Part shown: positions 20,679 to 31,909 of the stretch, in pieces
How the letters are laid out: each line of letters starts with the position of its first letter
Position numbering within the stretch: position 1 is the stretch's first letter
Assembly: GCF_041381155.1 (NCBI RefSeq)
Contig: NC_091134.1
Coordinates: 53,889,944-53,953,943 of the forward strand
DNA: 64,000 bases
Direction of reading: 5' to 3'
Source: Argopecten irradians
Lineage: Eukaryota > Mollusca > Bivalvia > Pectinida > Pectinidae
Translations under genes and position numbers: made by a program
Notes under the pieces: generated by a model
What the model saw: the letters and a program-made list of their open reading frames with translations, nothing else
Told to the model about the DNA's origin: nothing
Databases searched by the model: none

Positions 20679-23600
20679 AAGTGGCGTAGCGCCCATGCAT
20701 GCTTGCATGCTTGAGCATGCAAAAATAATCTTACTAACTTTTTTTTTGTACAGTCAGAAAAAAAACCATTTGTATACACGTAACGCTGCAGAATACAAAT
20801 GATGTATATATATGTACGTGATATGACCGACTGTATGCCTAACATACCTTTGCATTTGAAAGGCTTAGTGAAGATTGGCCATTCCGGATATTTTTCATTT
20901 AGGACAACTTGTCTTTTATTAGAATAATCTATATATTTCCGGTTACAAAGTTGTAATGCGCTGATGTTTGAATCATGTCGAAGAAAATATTAGACTTCTT
21001 CACAAAAATCCCACAAGCCAATGTGGATCTTGAATCGGCAAACACTAATGATGCTCACAATAGTCCAAATATTTTTACGTCATGTACTAAATCGGACCAA
21101 GAAACTGTTTTGGCAACCAAAGAGAGTCCGAATTGCATTGATCTCGGAGACTGCCGGCCTATGTCTGACCAAACAAAGAAAGTGGTTTTGCTAGAAACTG
21201 GAGTCGAATGGATCAATTATCCTTTTCCACAAAGGTAAGTCAGATTGGGAAACTAAAGTTTGTATAAATGTGCGAAAGATAATAGGCCTGTTGGTTTTAG
21301 TGCATATAGTATTAGCTATTAAGCCTAGCTATAGGCCTACTGTTGTAGATGGCACTTACGACTTTTCCAGCGTTAAGTTAATGTACTATCGAAGTCGGCA
21401 AGTATTTTTCTTCAAGGAAACAGTTGCTAAATTTTGGTAAACTGTGTTGATTTAATCGTTTATTATTGATGAGCGACAGGTTTTAAAAATCTGTGAAAAC
21501 ATACACACACACAAACAAAAACATGTATATTATAGAATCCACTGACATTTTTGTGCAATTCCAAATGCTTCTGCATTAAGTTAAAGATAGGAATAGGCCT
21601 GGTATTCTTGGTACGGTAACGCATCGGCTTTGATTGATGTAGCAGACTAACAGTTTAACCGATAGGCTCTATCGTGCTAAATTAATAGTTTAACGTTTAC
21701 AAACCGGAAGGGGGCATTTGATATCCGGCGCTATAGCATCATGTTTATTTTTCAGAAAAATCCATGGCCGTGATCGAAAATTCAATCACACCTGGTTAAA
21801 AGACCACCATTGGATGCGTTATTCTGTCTCCAAGGATGCAGTTTATTGCGCGTACTGCTTTATATTTGGCGATAAATCTGGAAAAGAGAGGCCATTTGTA
21901 TCGCCTGTAGACGACTGGATCAACTTGTCAACTTACGTCAAACGTCACGAGGGCGCAAACACTCCACACCATGGATGTCAAATTCTGGCGGACCATTTTA
22001 TGGATATCATGACGGGAAAAGACGAGTCAATCGCATCAAAACTCGACTCCTCGCACAAATCAGATGTTGACAGAAACAGGCACATATTGAAAAAAATAAT
22101 CGAGGCGTTGCTATTCTGCGGTCGGCAAAACATTGCCATTAGAGGGCATACTGAAGAAAAGAGCAACTTCTGGGCAATTTTGAATATTCTTTGTGCATAT
22201 GACCCCGTGGTACAAGATCATATCACTAACCCAAATATACGGTGTAAGTACAAATGAATTGATTCAATTACTGGCGTCTCGTGTGACAAACACAATTACC
22301 TTACGAATGAAGGCATCACCATACATTGCCGTTTTGGCAGATGAGTGTACAGACAAATCTACCAAAGAACAATTGTCAGTGTGTGTTCGATACCTTGATA
22401 CAACAGAAAATGGTGAAATCTGTGTCAAAGAAGACTTTCTCTGTTTTATACATGTAAAAAGTATCAGAGGCGAGAATTTGACTCAGATAATCCTAAACGC
22501 TCTCCGGAACTTTGGACTTGACATCGAGAAATTAAGAGCTCAGGGATATGATGGGGCATCGAATATGTCCGGGAAATTCCGCGGTGTACAGGCTCATCAG
22601 ACAAACAGCTCCACAAGCAAACTATGTACATTGCAAATCACACCAATTAAACCTTGCTCTCGTTCATTCATCCTCCCAAGCCTGTGTACGTACCATCATG
22701 GGTACAGTGCAAGATATTGCTTTTGCCTTCGACTATTCAGCAAAGCGACTTCACCTATTTAAAGACGAGCTTTTTGGTAACCAGAATGCTAGGGATCAAA
22801 TGGAGACTCGAACCAAGCTACGAACATTATGTGAAACAAGATGGTCAAGTCGTGCTGACGCCCTGCACACATTCAAGGCTGCTTTCAATGTAGTTGTTAG
22901 TAGTTTAGAGGCATTGAAGAACGACGGAGATGACAAAGCAGGCGGGAGATTGGCTGCGATTTTGAGATTCGAATTCATTATTGGCCTAGTTGTTTCAGAA
23001 CACATCCTCAGCGGCACGGTTAGTCTTTCCAACCATTTACAGTCGGTGGATTGCGACCTAATTGAAGCCATCGCGGAAAGCAGAACTGTCATTAACATGC
23101 TTACAAATGAACGTGCTGATGACAGTGTCTGGGATGATTTGTATGACCAGGCTGTCAGTATAGCCGCAGGCTACGGTATTCAGCCCTGTGTGCCGAGACA
23201 GACTGGACGACAGCAGCAACGTGCAAACTACCAGATACCAGATCCAAAACAGTACTGGAAAGTCAGTTTGTTCTACGTTTTCCTGGACCACTTACTGTCT
23301 GAACTGAAAACACGACTTCTGGAAAGCGAAGGTAGATTCAAAGCGGAGTCTCTTTTCCCACGTAAACTTCAGCACCTTACTACTGACGTCATCGACGCTG
23401 TGTATGATGCTTTTGAAGCCGACATATCTGACAAGGCCTCATATCTGATGGAAATTCGACGTTGGAAAGCTAGATGGGTAGCAGTTACATTCACAGAGCG
23501 ACCGAAAGATCTTTGTGAAGTAATTGACAAAACCAATAGGGACTTATATCCAAATCTTCGCGCCATTTTCAGTATTCTGTTATGCATGCCAACATCAACA

Positions 23601-24062
23601 GCATCAGCTGAAAGATCATTCAGTTCAATGAAAAGAATAAAAACGTACTTGCGGAGTACGATGACAACAGAGCGACTCTCTGCCCTTGGTGTGCTCCATG
23701 TTCATCGCGACATTGAGGTCGACATTGAAGGGGCCGTGGATGACTTTGCCGCAGCCAAGTCGAGGAAGTTGCTGTTTGTTTAGTCTAGTACGATTAAATG
23801 TATGTAAAATCACTAATGTTCTAATTTTGTGTATTATATTTGCATGGTTATAAACCTAAATATCGTGAACTCCATTGATATATTTTGTAGTTACCATAGA
23901 GGTAAAATAGTTACAACATTGTAACAATTTCCCGTCAGCTTCTGGGGGGCTTCGCCCCCCCCCCATACCCCCCACCGGGGCTTCGCCCCTGGACCCTGAG
24001 GAGAGGGCTATCGCCCCCTGCACCCCCAAGCATGCAGGTCTTTCCAAACCTAGCTACGCCGC
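20679..24062 (+). mobile_element. hAT DNA transposon (ZMYM1-like transposase), 3.4 kb
   Basis: The terminal inverted repeat core GTGGCGTAGC (20681-20690) pairs with GCTACGCCGC (24053-24062). TGATTCA flanks both sides (20672-20678 and 24063-24069), probably the remains of an 8-bp duplication. Subterminal GCATGC words occur near both ends, and the 3' subterminal zone is very G/C-rich (about 23940-24030), as in this hAT group. The transposase reads outward-to-inward on the + strand with one intron. Two frameshifts make it non-functional as it stands. Confidence 0.85.
20975..23783 (+). pseudogene. hAT transposase, spliced, disrupted by two frameshifts
   Basis: Exon 1 is 20975-21234, with donor AAAG|GTAAGT. 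The acceptor TTATTTTTCAG ends at 21755, and exon 2 begins at 21756. The joined frame reads YPFPQ-R-KIHGRDRKF, in phase. Exon 2 starts with a TTF-type zinc finger (HTWLKDHHWMRYS, VYCAYCFIFG). The DUF4371 RNase-H-like region follows, with YIAVLADECTDKS and GYDGASNMSGKFRG. The hAT dimerisation domain closes it: TSTASAERSFSSMKRIKTYLRS. The frame changes near 22240 and again near 22590, so two indels interrupt exon 2. The stop is at 23781. The family normally encodes a 700-900 residue protein of the type often annotated as zinc finger MYM-type protein 1-like. Confidence 0.85.
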
Positions 24063-24069
24063 TGATTCA

Positions 24070-24392
24070 TGGATTCTCACTCGCCCTGCATCTTTCTGGT
24101 ACGCCAGGTTAGTCGGATATTAAACCTATAAAGTATGTGTGCATCGGTGAACCTGGGCACGTGCAGTGTGAATCGCTTCGCGGCTCAGGATTCACAAGTT
24201 GCACGTGTCTGCAAACCGACTCTGAGGTTAATATGCATTACGTATTAGAATAGAATTCAAACAATGTGATTACATGTATGACCATAGAGACGTACCTTAT
24301 AGCGTTATTAAAGTGCTGAGTTGCTCAGTCCAAGCTTAAGTACCCGGCTAAAGGTTCACACATGAAAAATTAAAACCAACGAATCAAACGCG
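24070..24392. other. Spacer with a CACGTG hairpin
   Basis: A hairpin lies at 24158-24207. Its arms CACGTGCAGTGTGAATC and GATTCACAAGTTGCACGTG pair over most of their length. It contains two CACGTG words. No gene is seen. Confidence 0.5.
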
Positions 24393-26265
24393 TAAGGGAC
24401 CCTTCTCTAGACCGTCCCGACTGTTTCTTACGGGTGAGCATGTATAAGGGACCCTTCTCTAGACCGTCCCGACTGTTTCTTACAGGTGAGCATGTATAAG
24501 GGACCCTTCTCTAGACCGTCCCGACTGTTTCTTACAGGTGAGCATGTATAAGGGACCCTTCTCTAGACCGTCCCGACTGTTTCTTACAGGTGAGCGTGTA
24601 TAAGGGACCCTTCTCTAGACCGTCCCGACTGTTTCTTACAGGTGAGCGTGTATAAGGGACCCTTCTCTAGACCGTCCCGACTGTTTCTTACAGGTGAGCA
24701 TGTATAAGGGACCCTTCTCTAGACCGTCCCGACTGTTTCTTACAGGTGAGCATGTATAAGGGACCCTTCTCTAGACCGTCCCGACTGTTTCTTACAGGTG
24801 AGCATGTATAAGGGACCCTTCTCTAGACCGTCTCGACTGTTTCTTACAGGTGAGCGTGTATAAGGGACCATTCTCTAGACCGTCCCGACTGTTTCTTACA
24901 GGTGAGCATGTATAAGGGACCCTTCTCTAGACCGTCTCGACTGTTTCTTACAGGTGAGCATGTATAAGGGACCCTTCTCTAGACCGTCCCGACTGTTTCT
25001 TACAGGTGAGCATGTATAAGGGACCCTTCTCTAGACCGTCCCGACTGTTTCTTACAGGTGAGCATGTATAAGGGACCCTTCTCTAGACCGTCTCGACTGT
25101 TTCTTATAGGTGAGCGTGTATAAGGGACCCTTCTCTAGACCGTCCCGACTGTTTCTTACAGGTGAGCATGTATAAGGGACCCTTCTCTAGACCGTCCCGA
25201 CTGTTTCTTACAGGTGAGCATGTATAAGGGACCCTTCTCTAGACCGTCTCGACTGTTTCTTACAGGTGAGCATGTATAAGGGACCCTTCTCTAGACCGTC
25301 CCGACTGTTTCTTACAGGTGAGCATGTATAAGGGACCCTTCTCTAGACCGTCTCGACTGTTTCTTACAGGTGAGCGTGTATAAGGGACCCTTCTCTAGAC
25401 CGTCCCGACTGTTTCTTACAGGTGAGCATGTATAAGGGACCCTTCTCTAGACCGTCTCGACTGTTTCTTACAGATGAGCATGTATAAGGGACCCTTCTCT
25501 AGACCGTCTCGACTGTTTCTTACAGGTGAGCATGTATAAGGGACCCTTCTCTAGACCGTCCCCACTGTTTCTTACAGGTGAGCGTGTATAAGGGACCCTT
25601 CTCTAGACCGTCCCCACTGTTTCTTACAGGTGAGCGTGTATAAGGGACCCTTCTCTAGACCGTCCCGACTGTTTCTTACAGGTGAGCGTGTATAAGGGAC
25701 CCTTCTCTAGACCGTCCCGACTGTTTCTTACAGGTGAGCATGTATAAGGGACCCTTCTCTAGACCGTCCCGACTGTTTCTTACAGGTGAGCATGTATAAG
25801 GGACCCTTCTCTAGACCGTCCCGACTGTTTCTTACAGGTGAGCGTGTATAAGGGACCCTTCTCTAGACCGTCCCGACTGTTTCTTACAGGTGAGCGTGTA
25901 TAAGGGACCCTTCTCTAGACCGTCCCGACTGTTTCTTACAGGTGAGCATGTATAAGGGACCCTTCTCTAGACCGTCCCGACTGTTTCTTACAGGTGAGCA
26001 TGTATAAGGGACCCTTCTCTAGACCGTCCCGACTGTTTCTTACAGGTGAGCATGTATAAGGGACCCTTCTCTAGACCGTCCCGATTGTTTCTTACAGATG
26101 AGCATGTATAAGGGACCCTTCTCTAGACCGTCCCCACTGTTTCTTACAGGTGAGCATGTATAAGGGACCCTTCTCTAGACCGTCTCGACTGTTTCTTACA
26201 GGTGAGCATGTATAAGGGACCCTTCTCTAGACCGTCCCCACTGTTTCTTACAGGTGAGCATGTAT
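24393..26265. repeat. 52-bp minisatellite, 36 copies, each with a fused splice acceptor/donor
   Basis: Thirty-six head-to-tail units of exactly 52 bp run from the first TAAGGGACCC word (24393) to about 26265. Each unit contains CTGTTTCTTACAGGTGAGC, a pyrimidine-rich tract, CAG and a good donor with no exon between them. The stretch from one GTGAGC to the next TTACAG is therefore a 52-nt GT-AG unit. Variation is confined to a few sites: CCCGAC, CTCGAC or CCCCAC; GCATG or GCGTG; CAGGTGAG or CAGATGAG in two units; CGGGTGAG in the first. Units also contain GGGAC...GTCCC inverted ends around TCTAGA. The near-identity shows recent homogenisation. Confidence 0.95.
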
Positions 26266-26269
26266 AAGG

Positions 26270-26666
26270 ATTATCCAGAAAGCATCAAAATATTATTGCT
26301 TGATTCAGTCTAAGTACTTATTGATGTTTATTATTTTTAATATATTTATTGTAGAGACACTATAATGGTGAATTGCACTTAAAATTAAAGTGATTTTTTA
26401 AAACTGATTTGATTCCAATTTTAATAGTTTGAAGATACAAATTGAATATATAGCCTATATGTATCTAGATTGAATGCCACGAGTATGGTTTACATTGAAT
26501 ATCTTTCTTTTCCGAAGACTGAAATCTAAACTGAAAGAAATCAGCTTTCAGGGAAGATACGAAGATTAAGTATTATTTTGATGAAAGATGGAATGAACAA
26601 TAATGTAATGATACCGATACGAAAGCGTTGCCATAATTTATGATACTTGTGTTTTGGTCCACTAAT
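26270..26666. other. Unassigned AT-rich DNA
   Basis: No coding or structural feature is recognised. Confidence 0.5.
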
Positions 26667-27378
26667 CACAGTGTATGAACGGAATTGTATAGTATAATTA
26701 TTAGTTGTTTTTTTGTATAGTCACTTGTGAGTATGGAAGCGGGATGAATGAAAACAGGCATGGTGTACAGGTCGGTAAAACACCAAATATCGGCATTATT
26801 CGTAACTACAAATATGTTTAACATTATAGACTTCCTCATAACATGTATATTAACAAATTCATGAACATGATTTTGAAAATAATGTTAGCAATAGATAAGA
26901 ATCGAAGTGTAATCACTGAATTACGATCAGAAATGTGATGTGTTTTCGGAGGAAATTGCGTTTTTCCCCGTTTTTCCAGAAATATATGTTATAATTGTAA
27001 CTTGTATGAGTAATTTGATAAATTATTTATTTACAGTTTCTTTATTCTTCATCATTCGTAATAAGAAATGACTAAAACATATCTTTTAGTTTTGTATAGT
27101 CGCTTGTTACTCTACTGTATAGTCGCTTGTTTTAATTAAAAAATTACTGTATAGTCACTATCACAAAAAATCTCATTACAAAAACGTGTAAAGTTGCGTA
27201 AATCTAGTTTTTTATTATTTGATACATGGAAAGCTCACTTTTTATCACGTAATTCCTGGGCGACAACGATATTAAATATGTACATACCAATCGATACAGA
27301 CGTACAAGGGTAGATTAGATGCTCATCACTATCATCACTAATACAAAAATACTATACACTTCCGTTCATACACTGTGT
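26667..27378. mobile_element. 712-bp inverted-repeat element with internal TGTATAGTC motifs
   Basis: The left end CACAGTGTATGAACGGAA followed by TTGTATAGT pairs with the right end (27350-27378), which reads the same on the minus strand with one change. The subterminal word TGTATAGTC(G/A)CTTG is repeated near 26714, 27095, 27116 and 27149. No transposase and no convincing target duplication were seen. Confidence 0.65.
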
Positions 27379-28619
27379 TAATTTATCCTGTTTATAATTT
27401 GACTTAATTGTGTAATTTTTTCTTTTCAGTGTGTTTGTCACATGTATTTTTATTCAACAAAGCGTGTCATTTTTTTCTCAAGCTTAATTATACTTTAAAG
27501 TGTATAATAGCAGACGAAAAATATATTTTCTGAAGGTTTAAATAGTATTCAAAGTGGTATAGTACTTGTGTTTATCATACCAGAGAAAGCCTCTGAACAT
27601 ACCTGTTACATAACCACGAAACAAAATATGGCATAAATATATTGTTCTTTATTTCTTATGAAACACATAATAAAATATGTTGACAAATTCCACGACACTG
27701 TTAAGTATATTAATTGATACCGTTGGACTTCCAAATCATAAATACGGTTACGCACGTACAATATGTACGCTGAACCCACACCCGAGTCAATGTCACGTTA
27801 TTTAAACAAATGCATTTACATAATTACCGAAGTTAATGGAATTATTTTTAGACAGGACCATGCACCTAATAAGGTAATCACACAACTGTAAGAGCGATTT
27901 GAATAGTTCTAGACAAACGTTGCTTTATTCCACTGGCAAGGTCCAGGATTCGGCATACGTTTCACCACAATGGGCTTTTCTGGCATATCACAGTAAAACC
28001 AACTAATTTCCGTTATATATGAAAATTGTATTGTGTCTTAAACTGAATTGTCCCTTTAAATTAGTTTTATATCACCCGGACTGGCTTTTAAACATTTTAG
28101 TGAATAAGTGAATTTATCAATGTTAACATCTGATTTAATGTAGTATTTGCGTAATGTCTTCACATGCAATTACACCCAAAATTATCGTTTGCATTAAAAA
28201 TGAATAAAAAATTATTATTGTACAGATTATGTACTCTAGCTATTGTTGATGGTGTTGAGTTCTATTTACACCTTTTCTGTAATTCTCCTGTAACCATTTT
28301 AGCCTCTCTTGTTCCGTTAATATGGCTATTATGTAATCGCCAATTTATCATAACATGTTGTAGAAGAATTATATGTATGAACAGGAATTATTGATCTCCG
28401 TACTTAATTAGGTTTAAACACTTCTCTTCATTCAAAAAAGTCTAGTAGACTTAAAAATGATACAGTTCAGATGGCTTTTTTTATAATTTTATCAAGAAAT
28501 ACAATATATTATTTGCATGAACTTTTTTTCGAAAATATGCGAAAAGCTTGTTTTATTTTTAATTATTTCCATTTCTTCATTTTTATTTCAACAGGAAACA
28601 ATTTATTTATATTCGTAAA
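27379..28619 (+). other. Upstream region of PCS2 with a splice acceptor
   Basis: The stretch is AT-rich, and no promoter is assignable. The acceptor TTTTTATTTCAACAG ends at 28594, 25 bp before the PCS2 ATG, so a non-coding first exon further upstream is likely. Its position was not found and could even lie beyond the 52-bp minisatellite. Confidence 0.4.
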
Positions 28620-30210
28620 ATGTCATCACAAGACACGAAAGCTGCACCTGAGTTTTATCGGAGAAGTCTGCCCGAGGGATGTATCGCTTTCTCGTCAGCA
28701 GAAGGAAAGACAATCTTCAAAGAGGCTCTCGAGTCGGGTCACATGGGTTGTTATTTCAAAATGGCGGCACAATTCAGTACTCAATCAGAACCAGCGTTCT
28801 GTGGTCTCACAACTCTTGTAATGATTTTGAACGCTCTCGAGGTGGATCCTGGGAAGATTTGGAAAAGTCCCTGGAGATGGTACAATGAGAACATGTTAGA
28901 ATGCTGTGTTCCATTCAAAATCATTAAAGAAAAAGGCATCACCGACGATCAGTTTATTTGCATGGCTGGTTGCAATTCCCTCGAAGCAGAATCGACCAGG
29001 GTAGACGATACCGCCTCGATAGAAACGTTCCGAGATCACGTAGCAAGACTAAGTAAACAAGATGACCAATTCATCGCCTTATCATATAGCAGGAAAACGC
29101 TTGGCCAGACAGGTGATGGTCACTTTTCCCCTGTAGGAGGATACCATCCGGACCGAGACCTCGTGTTGGTGATGGACACGGCTCGGTTCAAATACCCTCC
29201 ACACTGGGTTCCTCTTGTAACTGTTTGGGAAGCAATGAAGCCTCTCGATAAAAGCACAGGTAAACTATTGCATCAGTTCAGTTCATTGAGTTCAGCTAGC
29301 AATTCATGGGTAAGCGGATGTTAATCAGTCCTGTATTTCTTCTAAAGATCTGCTGTTTATATATCTGGGTTCCTCTTACAGCCATTTGGGACGCTATGAA
29401 ACCTCTAGAAGAAGCCACGGGCATTAGATTGATTTGTTAAATTACGTATTTATGTTAAATCGGTTTAAACGATCATCCTGTTTTAGGTTATGCTATGCTC
29501 ATTGACATTTCTTAATCAAGTTTAATTCGCTCATTGTAAGTAGTATGTTATCAAGTTTAAGCGTAATTGGTGTGTAAACTGGAAATAGGGCTTTAAAATA
29601 GTATACAGACGAGTTAATTAAAAACATTGTAGATAGCTTAATGAATGTTATCACGAGTGATAAATATCAGATTATATCAAATAGTCTCACAGGTGGATAT
29701 AAACAATAATTATAAAAATCTCAGACGTTAGGCCTATAATATTCTGCAATATTCCAAAGTTTTTACTTTTCCGGGCTAATCACAATTAATCTTATAAAAA
29801 AGGAAGTAACTGTTATAGAATATGTGATAACTTTGGTGTAACATGGATTTGTGCCATGATATTGAAAGCATGTTCCTTTTTCTTTTATGATATAACAATC
29901 CACTGGAATTTTAAGGCAGGGGATCATAGTCGGTACGATCACATGGTAACTCCTTGCTGAAATGATATAGAGTATTGCCACCTTTGATTTGAACGCTGGG
30001 AGGATTACTCCACTGACATACGGGCTGTGTAAAAACTTTTGTATCTTCTAATTTGCAGGGAAACCAAGAGGTTATTGCATCTTGTCAAATATCGAGAAAA
30101 GTAGTACACCATCAACGTGTTCTTGTGACAAGACTCTATCCTCGGCGCTCCCTGTTGATAAAGGAAGTGGTACACTTGCTGATGAATACCAACCTATAAT
30201 GGTCAACTAG
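28620..30210 (+). CDS. PCS: Phytochelatin synthase 2 (short form, mosaic)
   Basis: Exon 1 is 28620-29259 and aligns without gaps to PCS1 exon 1. It has the same catalytic residues (Cys61 in EPAFCGLTTL, His168 in GDGHFSPVGG, Asp186 in VMDTARF). A donor at 29260 and an acceptor TCTAATTTGCAG ending at 30058 give exon 2 at 30059-30210, which restores GKPRGYCILSN, then a Ser/Thr-rich tail ending DEYQPIMVN. The predicted protein is 263 residues. It keeps the catalytic domain but lacks nearly all of the C-terminal half found in PCS1. An AATAAA follows the stop directly. The last third of exon 1 and the start of the intron are almost identical to PCS1. A second, diverged copy of the exon end lies in the intron (29366-29440). 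Whether it is expressed cannot be seen. Confidence 0.8.
29366..29440 (+). pseudogene. Relic PCS exon-1 end inside the PCS2 intron
   Basis: It reads WVPLTAIWDAMKPLEEATG then IRLIC and a stop, a diverged version of WVPLVTVWEAMKPLDKSTG at the end of PCS exon 1. It begins exactly with TGGGTTCCTCTT, the same 12 bp found at 29204 in the active exon. The place where the donor GT should be reads GC. It looks like PCS2's own original exon end, displaced by about 160 bp of PCS1-type sequence. Confidence 0.75.
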
Positions 30211-30216
30211 AATAAA
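30211..30216 (+). promoter_or_regulatory. Poly(A) signal of PCS2
   Basis: AATAAA directly abuts the TAG stop codon (30208-30210), which implies a very short 3' UTR. Confidence 0.55.
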
Positions 30217-30231
30217 GTCGTCCATTCATTT

Positions 30232-30772
30232 TATCTCTGCGGCTTTGTGCACAAGTACATAAGGAAAGTGCTATTTTTGTTACAAGCATGAAACTTAGTA
30301 ATTCATTATAGCTCAGCGGATTTGTGCACAAATACATAAGAAATGTGCTATTTTGGTTACAAGCATGAAACTTAGTAATTCATTATTGCTTAGCGGATTT
30401 GTGCACAAATACATAAGAAATGTGCTATTTTGGTTACAAGCATGAAACTTAGTAATTCATTATAGCTCAGCGGATTTGTGCACAAATACATAAGAAATGT
30501 GCTATTTTTGGTTACAAGCCTGAAACTTAGTAATTCATTATAGCTCAGCGGATTTGTGCACAAATACATAAGAAATGTGTTATTTTTGGTTACAAGCATG
30601 AAACTTAGTAATTCATTATAGCTCAGCGGATTTGTGCACGAATACATAAGAAATGTGCTATTTTTGGTTACAAGCATGAAAATTAGTAATTCATTATAGC
30701 TCAGCGGATTTGTGCACAAATACATAAGAAATGTGCTATTTTGGTTATAAGCATGAAACTTAGTAATTGATT
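30232..30772. repeat. 76-78 bp minisatellite, 7 copies
   Basis: Landmarks GCTCAGCGG recur near 30311, 30388, 30465, 30543, 30621 and 30699, with a diverged first unit at 30232. Most units contain the 14-bp palindrome ATTTGTGCACAAAT. The array starts 16 bp after the PCS2 poly(A) signal, so it would lie in or next to the transcript end. Confidence 0.9.
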
Positions 30773-30775
30773 ACT

Positions 30776-31093
30776 AGAATATGCTGGACGTCTATCGTAG
30801 CAGAAATGCACTTCTGGCACAGCTGAACTCCATCATCAACAAAGAATATCTAAATAAATTAAGTGTCATAGTTCTACGATGGTTCATTTAGAAGTTACAA
30901 TTTTGTGTATTGATTCTCGACACAGCATATCAAAAACACGACACTCCTTCTCGAACGGTTAACTTAGATCTATAAGGATACATTTTTTGAAAATATCTTT
31001 AATAAAAGGTTAGGTGTCACCTGTCCAATTACGTGAGTATTCTCATGCACTCCAGTTTCTTCCCGCTCTAAGACCCCTCGCTCGCTTACATCC
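30776..31093. other. Unassigned DNA
   Basis: Nothing is recognised. It separates the 78-bp array from the next inverted-repeat element. Confidence 0.5.
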
Positions 31094-31906
31094 GTCCTCG
31101 ATACTCCAAGGATTTCTAAGTTATATCCTTACCTAGCCCGAGATACTTTGGCCCTGACACTAGACTTAGACATTATGACAGATAGATGTCTGTCGTAGGG
31201 CCAGAGCGCAGAAGAACTCGAAATTCTGGAATAAGCCGACACCGTTTGGTATCGGACCAGGTCATCTCCGATTCAGACTGACCACCGAGAAGCACCACTA
31301 ACCTTAGTCTATTCAACAAATGAATATTATATCTACCCAAATATAGCAATCCGTCGAGATTAAAGGTGATTTGCATACTACGAGAAAATGGCGACGACGA
31401 CGAGGGAAATTTAAAGTTGCAGAAAATACTGTGTTGACACTATAGAACGTGCATGCGTGATGAAATTGATGGCTATGAGTAGATAAATTATTCATTTGTT
31501 GAAAAGACCAAGGTAAGTGGCTATTCTCGGTGGTAATATTCTGTAAGTAGTCTGAATCGGAGATGACCTGGCCCTTTACCAAACGGTGTCGGCTTATTCC
31601 TGGTGTCAGGGCCAGAGTATCTCGGGCTAATCCACACTTGGACTATCGCATAGCGAAACTGGAGGCAAGACAGTTCAAGAGAAAACAACTGACCAAGCAC
31701 AGGCCTGCAGAGACTTCCTTTGAAGATTACATAGCAACTTCAAAGTCGCACAGTCATCCGTTGTGTAACGTTTTTAGATTTTTTCATGTACATCAAATGA
31801 CCAAATTACCTGTGTCTTCTATTGCCTTCAATTTTGCTTCGACATATTGCATGGGTGGATATAATGTCAGTGATAGTAAACCTTGGAGTATCGAGGATGG
31901 CTTACA
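31094..31906. mobile_element. Compound foldback element, about 0.8 kb
   Basis: The outer ends CCTCGATACTCCAAGG (about 31096) and CCTTGGAGTATCGAGG (about 31886) are inverted repeats. Inner arms at about 31227-31318 and 31505-31602 are a second, longer inverted pair: AATAAGCCGACACCGTTTGG and its complement, and GTCATCTCCGATTCAGACT and its complement. A third pair, AGCCCGAGATACT...GGCCCTGACAC, lies at about 31135-31160 and 31607-31631. The right half resembles the element in reductase intron 5, which supports a family. Confidence 0.65.
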
Positions 31907-31909
31907 TGT

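Noticed and set aside
24393-26265. CRISPR array, because of regular 52-bp repeats
   Set aside because: There are no unique spacers. The whole 52-bp unit repeats, and the context is animal DNA.
28620-29324. PCS2 as an intron-less 234-residue protein that reads through the exon end
   Set aside because: The tail after STG is intron sequence shared with PCS1, and a proper donor and downstream acceptor with GYCILS coding support splicing.
30390-30725. A 111-residue repetitive protein on the minus strand
   Set aside because: It is only the 78-bp minisatellite read in an open frame. It has no start context, splice signals or homology.
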